From: Bacillota bacterium
Lineage (GTDB): Bacteria > Bacillota_E > JAJZYS01 > JAJYTV01
Assembly (NCBI GenBank): GCA_021845645.1
Contig: JAJZVM010000012.1
Location: 1-64,000, forward strand
Direction of reading: 5' to 3'
Length of the DNA: 64,000 nucleotides
Below are positions 1-7,030 of this stretch, piece by piece (within the stretch, counting starts at the first letter, position 1; every line of letters begins with the position of its first letter). Under the pieces are notes generated by a model, which was given only the letters and a program-made list of their open reading frames with translations, did not search any database and was not told the origin of the DNA. Made by a program: the position numbers and the translations under genes.

Positions 1-96
1 CCCCGCTGGGGTTTCCCCCTTGACCCCCTTCCGTCCGGATGTAGATGCCTTACCCGGACCAAATCCGGAGCCTAGCGTTGCCTCGAGAGCCAAGTC

Positions 97-378
97 TTAG
101 ACTATCCACCGAACCGGGGCAGGCCTATGGTCGAGGAAGACGTCCCATTCGACCCTCGCCCGCAGGAGGTTGCAATACTGGTGCGCGCCAACGATCGCCC
201 ACGGTTGGTCGTGATCAGGGTGGCCCTTCGGCAGCAGGTGCTCGAGCGTCGTAGCCCATGGGTAGTCTGTGAAGTGACGGGCATCATGGCCGAGCTGCAT
301 CGGCATTCCGCACCAGTAACAGAGGCCGTCTTGATCAGCACGGAGACGACGGCGACGCTCTACGGTGCGCGGCATCAT
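97..378 (-). CDS. HNH endonuclease-like small protein
   Basis: The 93-residue protein has a Cys-x2-Cys pair (C20, C23), then LEHLLPKG (45-52) supplying the first His of an HNH fold, and CNLLRA (69-74) supplying the Asn. These fit a zinc-supported HNH nuclease, or an HNH-fold protein that only binds DNA. The open frame extends further upstream, but the ATG at 378 is preferred because it forms an ATGA overlap with the stop of the serine recombinase, suggesting translational coupling. It is the last gene of the element before the window edge. A role in DNA processing with the recombinase is inferred from position only. Confidence 0.65.
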   Translation of the reverse strand: MMPRTVERRRRLRADQDGLCYWCGMPMQLGHDARHFTDYPWATTLEHLLPKGHPDHDQPWAIVGAHQYCNLLRARVEWDVFLDHRPAPVRWIV

Positions 379-1010
379 CCTTCGTCCCCGCACCGCTCCA
401 ACAGCCGCTGGACCGTTCCCCGACCGATGTCGAGCAGTCTGGCAGCCTCGCGCTGCGAGATATCGCCTCGAAGCAGCTGGCTTCGCACCGCAGGCCACGC
501 CTGGCGTATGCGCATGTTCTTGGTCTCCGTCCTGGGTCTGCCGAACGTGCGGCCCTCGCGCCTGGCCCGCTCCATTCCTGCCTTCACGCGCTCGCGAAGG
601 ATGCCGCGCTCGAGCTGCGCGTACGCCACGGTGATGTAGTACAGCGCTTCACCGAACGGCGACGTGGTGTCGAGCCAAGGCTCCTGGTAGGAACGCAGGC
701 CGACACCCCACCCACGTAGGCGCTCGAGCGTGTTCGCGGCGTCCAGCACCGACCTGAAAGCTCTGTCGACGCGCCAAACCAAGACGAGATCCACCTTGCG
801 TCTGCCCGCCTGGTCGAGGAGCGCTCGCCACGCCGTCCTCCTCGCAAGATCCGTGGCCGGCGCCTGGTCGACGTATTCGGTCACTTGAAACCCCTGCGCG
901 GAGCAGAACTCGCGCAGGGGCAGCAGTTGCGTCTGGGGATTCTGTTCGCGGTCCGATGTTGAGACGCGCGCATAGATCGCTACCCGCAAGGCCATCCCCC
1001 CACGGCTCAT
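375..1010 (-). CDS. Serine recombinase (resolvase/invertase family)
   Basis: The 211-residue protein has the N-terminal catalytic domain of small serine recombinases: YARVSTSDREQ (13-23) with the nucleophile Ser17 and Arg15, followed by the RVDRAFRS region that supplies further active-site arginines. The C-terminal part (about 180-205, ISQREAARLLDIGRGTV) is a helix-turn-helix. The length matches resolvases and invertases, not large integrases. In this setting it most likely resolves multimers or inverts a segment; whether it can integrate the element is doubtful. It overlaps the following HNH gene by 4 bp. Confidence 0.88.
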   Translation of the reverse strand: MSRGGMALRVAIYARVSTSDREQNPQTQLLPLREFCSAQGFQVTEYVDQAPATDLARRTAWRALLDQAGRRKVDLVLVWRVDRAFRSVLDAANTLERLRGWGVGLRSYQEPWLDTTSPFGEALYYITVAYAQLERGILRERVKAGMERARREGRTFGRPRTETKNMRIRQAWPAVRSQLLRGDISQREAARLLDIGRGTVQRLLERCGDEG

Positions 1011-1038
1011 CAGGCGCTTCGACTCGCCTGATGGCCGC

Positions 1039-1254
1039 TTACTTCACGATCGACACGAAGATCGGATTCGGCACGGCTGCCGCCGCACAGATGAAGGTCG
1101 CGGCCATCGCCCGCAGGAACCAGTGCAGCCGTGATCGCCTAGTCGCCGGCCGCTTCACGATGACTAGGCTCGCGCCAAGGATGACCGCCGCTATAGCAGA
1201 CCCTGCGGCCATCGCGTTGAGGATGCTGGTCAGCACGTTGAAGATAAACAGCAA
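1039..1254 (-). CDS. Small two-helix membrane protein
   Basis: The 71-residue protein is mostly hydrophobic, with one segment at about 5-33 and a second at about 45-68, separated by a basic stretch (KRPATRRSR). This shape fits a small inner-membrane protein. It could be a second VirB2/TrbC-type pilin-like subunit, but there is no clear signal peptide and the better pilin candidate lies at 12730-13068. It sits immediately upstream of the serine recombinase in the same direction. No function is assigned. Confidence 0.5.
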   Translation of the reverse strand: MLFIFNVLTSILNAMAAGSAIAAVILGASLVIVKRPATRRSRLHWFLRAMAATFICAAAAVPNPIFVSIVK

Positions 1255-1291
1255 TGTTCACTCCCTTCTCCGTACCAGGCCTGACGAGGCT

Positions 1292-1663
1292 TTAGGCCCC
1301 GTTTGCTCGCGACGCTTTGCCAGCCCGCCCGTCGAGCGCCGTGAGGATCTCCCGCGCTCTCTGAATAGCGTCAAGCACCTCGGAGCCTGCGTGGCGATAG
1401 ACGCCGCGCACCATCGGCTTGGCCAGATCCTCGATCGTATCAAGGATCTCCCAGGCCTCTGGCCAAGAGGGTGGGTCGGTACCATGGTCACCATCGTCCA
1501 GATGCGCGTGCACGACTGCCGCCACGTGGCCGCCTCCTTTCCTTCGGGCTAACTCGGCGGTAGCGGGACACTCCAGGCCCCTCCTGATGGGCCCGTGGCG
1601 CACGCGCGACGGCCACCGCGGCCAGCTGCGGTCCCCTGAGGTGCGGTAGATACCTGCCCACAT
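1292..1663 (-). CDS. Hypothetical protein of the element
   Basis: This 123-residue frame starts 2 bp after the stop of the cysteine-rich VLP gene, so reinitiation or coupling is plausible. The first half is arginine-rich and low in features. The C-terminal half, from about residue 50, looks like a compact helical domain (EAWEILDTIEDLAKP, then SEVLDAIQRAREILTAL). A longer frame reaches position 1804, but that part lies inside the upstream gene. No family is recognised. The start is uncertain because no good ribosome binding site precedes the ATG. Confidence 0.45.
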   Translation of the reverse strand: MWAGIYRTSGDRSWPRWPSRVRHGPIRRGLECPATAELARRKGGGHVAAVVHAHLDDGDHGTDPPSWPEAWEILDTIEDLAKPMVRGVYRHAGSEVLDAIQRAREILTALDGRAGKASRANGA

Positions 1664-1665
1664 CG

Positions 1666-2091
1666 CTATTGCGTTACAGAGCGGCGGCTCCGAAGTCTGG
1701 CGACGCGCTTGCGCGTCTGCTCGCGACGGACGGCTGCCCTGCACGCCGGACACCACTTCGCCCGCTGGCTTCCCGGCATGAACTCGACCCCGCAACCCGC
1801 GCACAGGCGAGCCCTTCCTCTGCTCGCCCCGCAGGAGACGGTGCTATCAGGTGGAGGAAGGTCGGGATAGAGAGGCAGCACGGCGTCCTCGAAATAGCAG
1901 CAGCGGCCGTCGACCTGGACGGTGCAGCGATTGCCGCTCAGGCATTGGCCGTGGACGAAGTTCGCACACTCGGCCGCGGCAAGTTCGGCGTACGTGCCTG
2001 GCACGGTTCTCCCGTCCGCAGCGGCCTTAGCCGCTCCCAATCGCTCGGACGAGAAGGACCTACGCCGAAGCGTGGCCGTCGTCTTCGCCAT
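1666..2091 (-). CDS. Cysteine-rich VLP-domain protein
   Basis: The 141-residue protein has the pattern of the cysteine-rich VLP family common in Bacillota conjugative elements. An N-terminal cluster (AAAECANFVHGQC, then NRCTVQVDGRCCYF) precedes the family-naming AVLP segment. A C-terminal zinc-ribbon-like part follows (CAGCGVEF ... RAKWCPACRAAV) and ends in a basic tail. The family is typical of integrative conjugative elements, but its molecular role is not established; the cysteines suggest zinc binding. The start at 2091 overlaps the end of the topoisomerase-module gene by about 30 bp. A longer frame to 2370 is rejected because it runs antisense-like through that neighbour's domain. Confidence 0.72.
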   Translation of the reverse strand: MAKTTATLRRRSFSSERLGAAKAAADGRTVPGTYAELAAAECANFVHGQCLSGNRCTVQVDGRCCYFEDAVLPLYPDLPPPDSTVSCGASRGRARLCAGCGVEFMPGSQRAKWCPACRAAVRREQTRKRVARLRSRRSVTQ

Positions 2092-2665
2092 GCTGGGCCG
2101 AACTGGCTTTGTCCTGGAACTCGTACTGCACGCGGCCCTCGTCGTGGTCGAGACGAAGTTTGGCACGGAAGCGCTTGCCCTGGCGCGACCGCATGGCCAG
2201 CGGTCCGACCGTCTCCCCGGCCAGGAGACGCGTGGCCTCGTCACGCGCGAGCCTATGGCCGCTTTGGTCTTTCCACAGGACGAAAGCACAGTGACTCTCG
2301 CGCCAGGTCGCGCACGAGAAGGCCTTCTCACGCTCGATGACGTCGCCACCGCAGAGTGGGCAAACACCAAGGGGCTCTTTGGAGAACTCGGGCCTGGGCG
2401 GGAAGCGGAACTTCACGTCACCGACGTCGTCGAGGTAGAGGACGGCAGCGAACGTTTTGCCGGCCTTGCTCCGGAAGCCCTCGAGCTGGGCGGTCTCACC
2501 TTCCTCGACCAGCGTGCGCAGCTCGCTGTCCTTCAGCGGCCGATGCGCGATCTCGCGCCATACGGACCAGTTGCAGCCAGGGCATTGCAGCAGGGCTTCC
2601 TGCTCCTCTAGCAGGCTGGATTGGCACATGGGGCACGTGAGATTGGCGATCGATGTTCCGGCCAC
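2060..2665 (-). CDS. Stand-alone topoisomerase C-terminal zinc-repeat protein
   Basis: The 201-residue protein contains two modules resembling the C-terminal repeats of topoisomerase III. Module 1 begins with CPMCQSSLLEE and CPGCNW; module 2 with CPLCGGDVIEREKAFSC. Each is followed by a strand-rich part, most clearly GKRFRAKLRL near the end. The topoisomerase catalytic domain (Toprim and active Tyr) is absent. In conjugative elements such modules usually sit at the end of a TopB-like enzyme, so this is either a single-stranded DNA binding accessory or a remnant. The regular codon structure and Shine-Dalgarno-like AAGGAG upstream favour a real gene. Confidence 0.7.
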   Translation of the reverse strand: MAGTSIANLTCPMCQSSLLEEQEALLQCPGCNWSVWREIAHRPLKDSELRTLVEEGETAQLEGFRSKAGKTFAAVLYLDDVGDVKFRFPPRPEFSKEPLGVCPLCGGDVIEREKAFSCATWRESHCAFVLWKDQSGHRLARDEATRLLAGETVGPLAMRSRQGKRFRAKLRLDHDEGRVQYEFQDKASSAQHGEDDGHASA

Positions 2666-2721
2666 CGTTCATCACTCCTTGACCAACCTGTGATGTACTG
2701 CGACAAACCTGCCGAGGTAGA

Positions 2722-2755
2722 GCGAGGAGGCCGCCCACGTCGGCGGCCTCCTCGC
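2722..2755 (-). terminator. Strong hairpin, terminator-like
   Basis: Perfect 14-bp arms (GCGAGGAGGCCGCC and its complement) flank a 6-base loop, just downstream of the small paralog gene ending at 2777. There is no U-tract on the minus strand, so it may terminate weakly or protect an mRNA 3' end. Confidence 0.6.
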
Positions 2756-2776
2756 GTGCGGGGGCTAGCGTTACCG

Positions 2777-3025
2777 TCATTCATTCGCCTCGAGCGGACT
2801 GGCCTGGGCTAGGCGCTCGATCTCGGCCAGGAAGGCGTTGAGGCAGACGGCTCGGACCTCTTCTTGTGCGGCAGCGTCAAGCACTCTCCGGGAAGGAGCC
2901 GTCAGACTCACCCGGTGCTTGCCCCCTCGGTCGTTGAGCCGGACGTAGCCCGAGATTAGCTCGCCCACGAAGAGGTCGACCCGGCCGATTTGGACGTGGG
3001 GCGCCACCATGAGATCCGCCGGCAT
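2777..3025 (-). CDS. Small paralog of the 3462-3809 protein, N-terminus broken
   Basis: The 82 residues from the ATG at 3025 align with the protein encoded at 3462-3809: VDLFVGELISGYV matches VDMLVDGRETSGHV, and AFLAEIERLAQ matches AFLAEAERQAR. Homology continues upstream of this ATG through IHVLRIEQCPV, up to an ATG at 3067 that is immediately followed by TAG. The gene therefore either uses an internal start, with loss of about 13 N-terminal residues, or is decaying. No good ribosome binding site precedes 3025. Function is unknown. Its companions are two other small genes of similar N-terminal pattern. Confidence 0.55.
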   Translation of the reverse strand: MPADLMVAPHVQIGRVDLFVGELISGYVRLNDRGGKHRVSLTAPSRRVLDAAAQEEVRAVCLNAFLAEIERLAQASPLEANE

Positions 3026-3061
3026 TACCGGGCACTGCTCGATCCGCAGGACATGGATGCT

Positions 3062-3067
3062 CTACAT
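3062..3067 (-). promoter_or_regulatory. ATG-TAG start-stop at the ancestral start of the small paralog
   Basis: The ATG at 3067-3065 stands where the paralog at 3809 starts. A similar leader lies upstream in both genes (GAAGGGC, then GGTGTC). The next codon is TAG, so initiation here would end at once. It may be a disabling mutation or a minimal upstream ORF. Confidence 0.5.
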
Positions 3068-3092
3068 CTTGGACACCCGCCCTTCAAGGAGA

Positions 3093-3118
3093 GAGCCGCC
3101 ACACCTGCGGGGCGGCTC
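3093..3118 (-). terminator. Hairpin between small genes
   Basis: Arms GAGCCGCC and GGCGGCTC with a 10-base loop lie directly downstream of the gene ending at 3124. No T-run follows on the minus strand, so this is a weak terminator candidate. Confidence 0.4.
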
Positions 3119-3123
3119 ATCTC

Positions 3124-3465
3124 TCACGATTCGGCATCGTGGTGGATAGCGTGAATCCCACGCAGTTGTCGCAGCCAGGCCTCCATCTCTTCGGCCCGCC
3201 TGAGCGCTGACGGGTAGCGCTCGACCACCTGCGGGAGGACGTCTCGCTCGATAGCCTCCCTGGCTGCCGACGAGAGAACTGCCGCTTCCGCCGCGAGGAG
3301 TTGGAGGCTGTCCGGAGCGCCAGCGACCTTCAGGTGCAGCGGAACGCCGTCGATGATCACCAACATGTCGCCCAGGAACGTGGTCGCCTGAGCGTTTTGC
3401 GCGAAAAGCACCTGACGTTCCAGGGTCACCGGATACACCTCGAGGCGCTCCAGGCTGGCCTTCAT
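3124..3465 (-). CDS. Hypothetical small protein, middle member of a three-gene family
   Basis: The 113-residue protein starts 4 bp inside the preceding gene (3462-3809). Its N-terminus (LERLEVYPVTLERQ) and the following GDMLVIIDGVPL resemble the N-terminal region of its neighbour (VRVEPYPVSQADL, VDMLVDGRETSG), so the three genes from 2777 to 3809 look like a diverged tandem family. The C-terminal half is predicted helical, rich in Ala, Glu and Arg (VVERYPSALRRAEEMEAWLRQ). No signal peptide or membrane segment is seen. Function is unknown. Confidence 0.6.
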   Translation of the reverse strand: MKASLERLEVYPVTLERQVLFAQNAQATTFLGDMLVIIDGVPLHLKVAGAPDSLQLLAAEAAVLSSAAREAIERDVLPQVVERYPSALRRAEEMEAWLRQLRGIHAIHHDAES

Positions 3466-3809
3466 CGCTGCAGCTCCTGACGCGCCGACGTCTCACCATG
3501 GGCCCAGCTGGGCGTTACGCGCTGCGGTCCAGCTGCCGTCAGTCGCGCCTGGCGCTCGGCCTCAGCGAGGAAGGCGTCGAGGCCGGCAGTCTGGACTTCA
3601 TGCTGTGTAGGTGCGTCGAGCGCTTCGCGAGCGATGGACGGTAAGTCCACGCGGTGCTGGCCAGTATGGTTGTCGCGGACGACGTGTCCCGAGGTCTCCC
3701 GCCCGTCGACGAGCATGTCTACCCGCCCGAGGCAAGCGCTTTGCGCCTCTGTGAGGTCAGCTTGGGAAACTGGATACGGCTCTACGCGCACGACGTGGAT
3801 CGTTGCCAT
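3462..3809 (-). CDS. Hypothetical small protein, intact member of the three-gene family
   Basis: The 115-residue protein has a beta-rich N-terminal half (IHVVRVEPYPV; VDMLVDGRETSGHVV) and a helical stretch with AFLAEAERQAR. It is soluble by composition. The ATG at 3809 has an AGGTG box about 8 bases upstream. It follows the surface-protein gene by only 2 bp and overlaps the next gene by 4 bp, so it is part of the transfer operon. No known family is recognised. Confidence 0.6.
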   Translation of the reverse strand: MATIHVVRVEPYPVSQADLTEAQSACLGRVDMLVDGRETSGHVVRDNHTGQHRVDLPSIAREALDAPTQHEVQTAGLDAFLAEAERQARLTAAGPQRVTPSWAHGETSARQELQR

Positions 3810-3811
3810 AA

Positions 3812-5062
3812 CTAAGACACCTGCCCTTCGTGTACTTGTGCGTGCTGCTTGCTCCGGCGTCGACGGACGACCACCAGGAGCAGCACCATGGCCGCCAGGA
3901 GCAGGAGCACTCCGAGGAGCACCTCAGCAGCTGGAGGGCCTTGGCGACGGACTGACGAGGTCTTTGGCGCGGACACAGGTTTTCCACTGCCGCTCGCGGG
4001 CGCCGCGGCCAGCACCTGCAGGCTCTTCGCCACACTCCGATCCCCACTGACGGCCGACAGCGTCACGCTGCCGGCATGGTGCGCCGTGACGATGCCCTGC
4101 GCTGTCACAGTGGCGATCGCTGGGTTGCTTGAGGCCCATCGGATGGCGCCGATAGACGCCGGCATCAGCGCGTACGCCGCTTGACCACCGACGCCGAGCG
4201 ATGCAGGACCGGCGATTGTCAGGGCATTCGGACTGGTTGGGGGTGTCTTTGGCGGGGTTGCGGGCGGGGTGGGCTTGCTGGGACTCGGGCTGGGCGAAGG
4301 TGCGGTCGGGGGTTGCGGTGAGACGGCGCCGCCAGAGCCGCCGCTCGTTGTGGCGTGTGTCGGAGGTGATGCAGCAGTCTCTCCGCACCCGGCCGAAGCG
4401 GCAGGGCCTGTCTCTATGCCGAGGGCGTTGGAAGTGCCCCCGCCTGTGCGCACCGCAAGCGAGTGCCTTCCTGGCGCCAGGTCGCTCGGCACGGTGACCG
4501 TGAGAGTCTCGTGCGAGCCGCCGACAGGACCCGGGTACCAGGTGACAGCACTGTCTGGAGTCCCGTCGAGGAGCACCGCCGAGGGTCCCTGGGCCGCGCC
4601 GAACCCGGTACCTGAAATGGTCAGTGGTTGTCCGGCCGCGAAGATCGTGCAGGCGACACCAGATGGGCTCTCCGCAGTGGCGGACGTGATGGCTGGTGTC
4701 GGGACGGAGAAGATGACTTGCGCTGTGTCCCCTGCTGCGAGCCCGAGCGGGTTGTTCACCGGCTGCGTCACCACGGTCACCGTCACGGGGCCGGATTCGG
4801 CTTCCGCGGGAACGGTAAGGAACGTCATCCCAGCCGGCCAACTGGTCACGGTGGCTGCGGGCGCGCCGGTGAAGTCCACCGTAGCCGTGAAGCCGTAGGC
4901 AGCCGTTGTCGGCAGAGAAATCTGTACCACGGTACCCGCCTCGCCAGACGTCGGTGTCATGGAGAACGTCAGCGGGGCGGCTGCGCTGCTTGGCATCACG
5001 CCACTGAAGATCAAAATGGCCGCAGCTGTGGCGGCTGAGAGCCAGCGAATCAGGGGGACCAC
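3812..5062 (-). CDS. Secreted, membrane-anchored surface protein with IPT-like and BIG2-like domains
   Basis: The 416-residue protein begins with a signal peptide (about 1-29, ending SSAAA). An extracellular part contains two IPT/TIG-like modules: about 30-120, and about 125-220 with the typical ITISGTGFG-like stretch LTISGTGFGAAQG. A Ser/Thr/Pro-rich linker is followed by a bacterial Ig-like BIG2-type domain (ASLGVGGQAAY ... GIVTAHHAGSVTLSA). The end is a single transmembrane helix and a basic tail (VVVRRRRSK). There is no LPXTG sorting signal, so it is probably anchored by the helix. Within a conjugation operon it may help mating-pair contact or surface exclusion; this is inference. Confidence 0.75.
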   Translation of the reverse strand: MVPLIRWLSAATAAAILIFSGVMPSSAAAPLTFSMTPTSGEAGTVVQISLPTTAAYGFTATVDFTGAPAATVTSWPAGMTFLTVPAEAESGPVTVTVVTQPVNNPLGLAAGDTAQVIFSVPTPAITSATAESPSGVACTIFAAGQPLTISGTGFGAAQGPSAVLLDGTPDSAVTWYPGPVGGSHETLTVTVPSDLAPGRHSLAVRTGGGTSNALGIETGPAASAGCGETAASPPTHATTSGGSGGAVSPQPPTAPSPSPSPSKPTPPATPPKTPPTSPNALTIAGPASLGVGGQAAYALMPASIGAIRWASSNPAIATVTAQGIVTAHHAGSVTLSAVSGDRSVAKSLQVLAAAPASGSGKPVSAPKTSSVRRQGPPAAEVLLGVLLLLAAMVLLLVVVRRRRSKQHAQVHEGQVS

Positions 5063-5068
5063 CTCCTG

Positions 5069-6448
5069 CTAGATCCGGTGGAGCCATGCGGTCATGGTCG
5101 CGAGGTACTGGCTCGCCGGTCCCGCAGGGTCGATCGCCTGCCACGCGAGGAGTCCCAGCCAGATGGCTGTTCCCACGGCCGCTGCGCTCAGGCTCATCTC
5201 GACGACCCACCCCACCAACGAAAGGGCCCCGCGCAAGCCACCGCCGCCACGAGAACTCGTGGCGGCGGTGGTCGGAGGGATGGTGGACGCGCCGGCCAAG
5301 TCAGGTGCGCACGCGTCTGCGGGACGTGGCCGATCTGCGCGCGGAGGTCGTCGTGGTCGATACCCCAAACGGAAAATGCGGCCCCGTGGCCCCGGAACGT
5401 CTGGGAGGATAGACGCGAGAATGCGGGCGAGCACCTTGTCGCTGTCTGGAGACGCTGGCGGCCACACTTCGCGTGCCGGCAAGGGCAGGATCTCGGCAAC
5501 ACGCTCTGCCGACCGCCAGGCACTCCGAACCTGGCGAGCGCTCGAACGACTGCCGCCGATGATGACGCCTGAGAGGTCCTCCAAAGGTTCATCCTTCGCC
5601 TGCCGCACCCGCAATTGCGCCACAAACCTGTGGAGGTCGCCGGGCAGGGCCAGCACCAGAAGATCAGGCTCGTGGTCGCGGGCATCAGCGACAGCGATAC
5701 TGCCCAGGTCGGCCACGATGTAGGGGTATTCTCTCTCGCGCACGAGCTCTCGTGGTGTCGGCGGCTCGTCCGGAGACGCGGGGTCGTACGGAATCTCCGC
5801 CATAAGAGGCGATCTCGTGAGCACCTGGAGACCACGTACCCACTCCTTGTTGCCGTGCGCCAGAACGTACAGGGCAGGTGCACCGTACTCCGCCAGTACC
5901 ACCCGCGCTCCAGTGGTGCGCGCCAGGTAAGACCCTACGGCGGTGGCCAGGGTGGTGGTGCCCGCCCCTGGCCCTAGGCCGGCAACGGCGACCAGCACCG
6001 GGCGCTGCGTCAACGGCACCCGGCGCTCCACGATTCGCTCACGGATCTCGACCTTGGGCTTGAGTTTGCCGGTCTCCAGATCCAAGTCACCAGTCCAGCG
6101 CACCGCGTCGGCATAGGTTGGGTTGCGGTCTAGCGACTCCCGAAGGGAGAGCCCTTGAGCGAGGTCGTAGATGCCCATGCCGACTAACGTGGCCCACACC
6201 GGGTTGCCGGGCTCCGCGCCGGCCGGCAGAGCCACGACGATGCGGGTCTGCGGACGGGCAATGCGGTAGGCCCGGATCGTGTCGAGGTCGTCCCGCACCA
6301 GCTCAGCTGCGTCGACCGCCAGAACGTCGAGCGGCGCCCTGGCGGCGTCGCCCAATCTCTGTGTGTCGCCGTCATAGGCGACGGTGCCAATCGCTGCCGC
6401 CTGCGCGCGCCAAGCGTGGTCGGGCGAGAGGATGAGGCCAAGGATCAT
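5069..6448 (-). CDS. TadZ/CpaE-like MinD-family ATPase with C-terminal membrane helix
   Basis: The protein has an N-terminal receiver-like region (LDVLAVDAAEL ... TRIVVALPAGA), then a MinD/ParA-type nucleotide-binding domain beginning GLGPGAGTTTLATAVG. The usual P-loop lysine is missing, as is known for many TadZ/CpaE proteins. A switch-like segment (YIVADLGSIAV) follows. The last about 60 residues hold a hydrophobic helix (SLSAAAVGTAIWLGLL), unusual for the family. TadZ-type proteins place secretion machines at the cell pole, so a role in positioning the transfer apparatus is inferred. The ATG at 6448 is preferred over GTG at 6457 because AGGTAGGTG lies 6 bases upstream. Confidence 0.68.
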   Translation of the reverse strand: MILGLILSPDHAWRAQAAAIGTVAYDGDTQRLGDAARAPLDVLAVDAAELVRDDLDTIRAYRIARPQTRIVVALPAGAEPGNPVWATLVGMGIYDLAQGLSLRESLDRNPTYADAVRWTGDLDLETGKLKPKVEIRERIVERRVPLTQRPVLVAVAGLGPGAGTTTLATAVGSYLARTTGARVVLAEYGAPALYVLAHGNKEWVRGLQVLTRSPLMAEIPYDPASPDEPPTPRELVREREYPYIVADLGSIAVADARDHEPDLLVLALPGDLHRFVAQLRVRQAKDEPLEDLSGVIIGGSRSSARQVRSAWRSAERVAEILPLPAREVWPPASPDSDKVLARILASILPDVPGPRGRIFRLGYRPRRPPRADRPRPADACAPDLAGASTIPPTTAATSSRGGGGLRGALSLVGWVVEMSLSAAAVGTAIWLGLLAWQAIDPAGPASQYLATMTAWLHRI

Positions 6449-6457
6449 GCCTGTCAC

Positions 6458-6760
6458 CTACCTCTGCCGATCGAGTGTGGGATAGATGCCCTGCCGCGCC
6501 GCCTGGACCGCGAGGTCGTACTGGGCTTGCGACTGGTACAGCACCAGCTCCCCAGCCCCCTGCGAGGCCATGAGAATGGCTCGGAATTGTGGCGATTGCC
6601 AGACAGTGACGAGTTCGGATTTGGAGGCGAAGCGCAGGTCCTCCAAGATCGGCTGAGGTGCCGAGGTGAGCAGGCGGTAGTGGTCGCCGCCGCCATCGTC
6701 GGCGCCGAGGCGCAGCCCCTGGTCGAGGATCTCCTGCATGACGTCGGGTGGCAGGATCAC
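6458..6760 (-). CDS. Hypothetical protein
   Basis: The 100-residue soluble protein has no signal peptide or membrane segment. The central region (LRFASKSELVTVWQSPQFRAIL) suggests mixed alpha/beta structure. It begins about 3 bp after the HTH gene and ends next to the TadZ-like gene, so it is part of the same transcript. No family is recognised. The acidic GADDGGGD stretch near residue 20 is the only striking compositional feature. Confidence 0.55.
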   Translation of the reverse strand: MILPPDVMQEILDQGLRLGADDGGGDHYRLLTSAPQPILEDLRFASKSELVTVWQSPQFRAILMASQGAGELVLYQSQAQYDLAVQAARQGIYPTLDRQR

Positions 6761-6763
6761 GCC

Positions 6764-7030
6764 CTATTCCTCCCTTCTGAGATCGGTGACAGTGGACGAA
6801 TGCTGCTGGGCCTTCTGCTGGGCCATGATCCACTCAGCCAACGCTGCGCGCTCGACCCGGATCACCTTTGGACCGAGCTTGATCGTCGGCAACGATTCTC
6901 GCTTGATCCAGCTGCGGACGGTGGGGACGGTCACGCCCAGTACTCGCGCGACATCGCGAATCGACAGGTACTCGGCCTGGACCTCGGTGGCAGCGCGCCC
7001 CTTCCAGCGACGGGGCTCTGTTTGCGTCAT
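6764..7030 (-). CDS. Helix-turn-helix DNA-binding protein (excisionase/MerR-like HTH_17)
   Basis: The 88-residue protein contains a typical HTH_17 domain: EYLSIRDVARVLGVTVPTV, then RSWIKRESLPTIKLG and VIRVERAALAEWI. Such proteins act as excisionases or small transcription regulators. The start at 7030 gives an ATGA overlap with the stop of the transglycosylase gene; the longer frame to 7087 would lie inside that gene. It could control the downstream TadZ/surface-protein genes or act as a directionality factor. A second protein of the same type lies at 19237-19458. Confidence 0.75.
   Translation of the reverse strand: MTQTEPRRWKGRAATEVQAEYLSIRDVARVLGVTVPTVRSWIKRESLPTIKLGPKVIRVERAALAEWIMAQQKAQQHSSTVTDLRREE

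Noticed and set aside
3924..5210. Minus-strand open frame of 428 codons overlapping the surface-protein gene
   Set aside because: Alternative frame; the other frame has a signal peptide, Ig-like modules and a membrane anchor.
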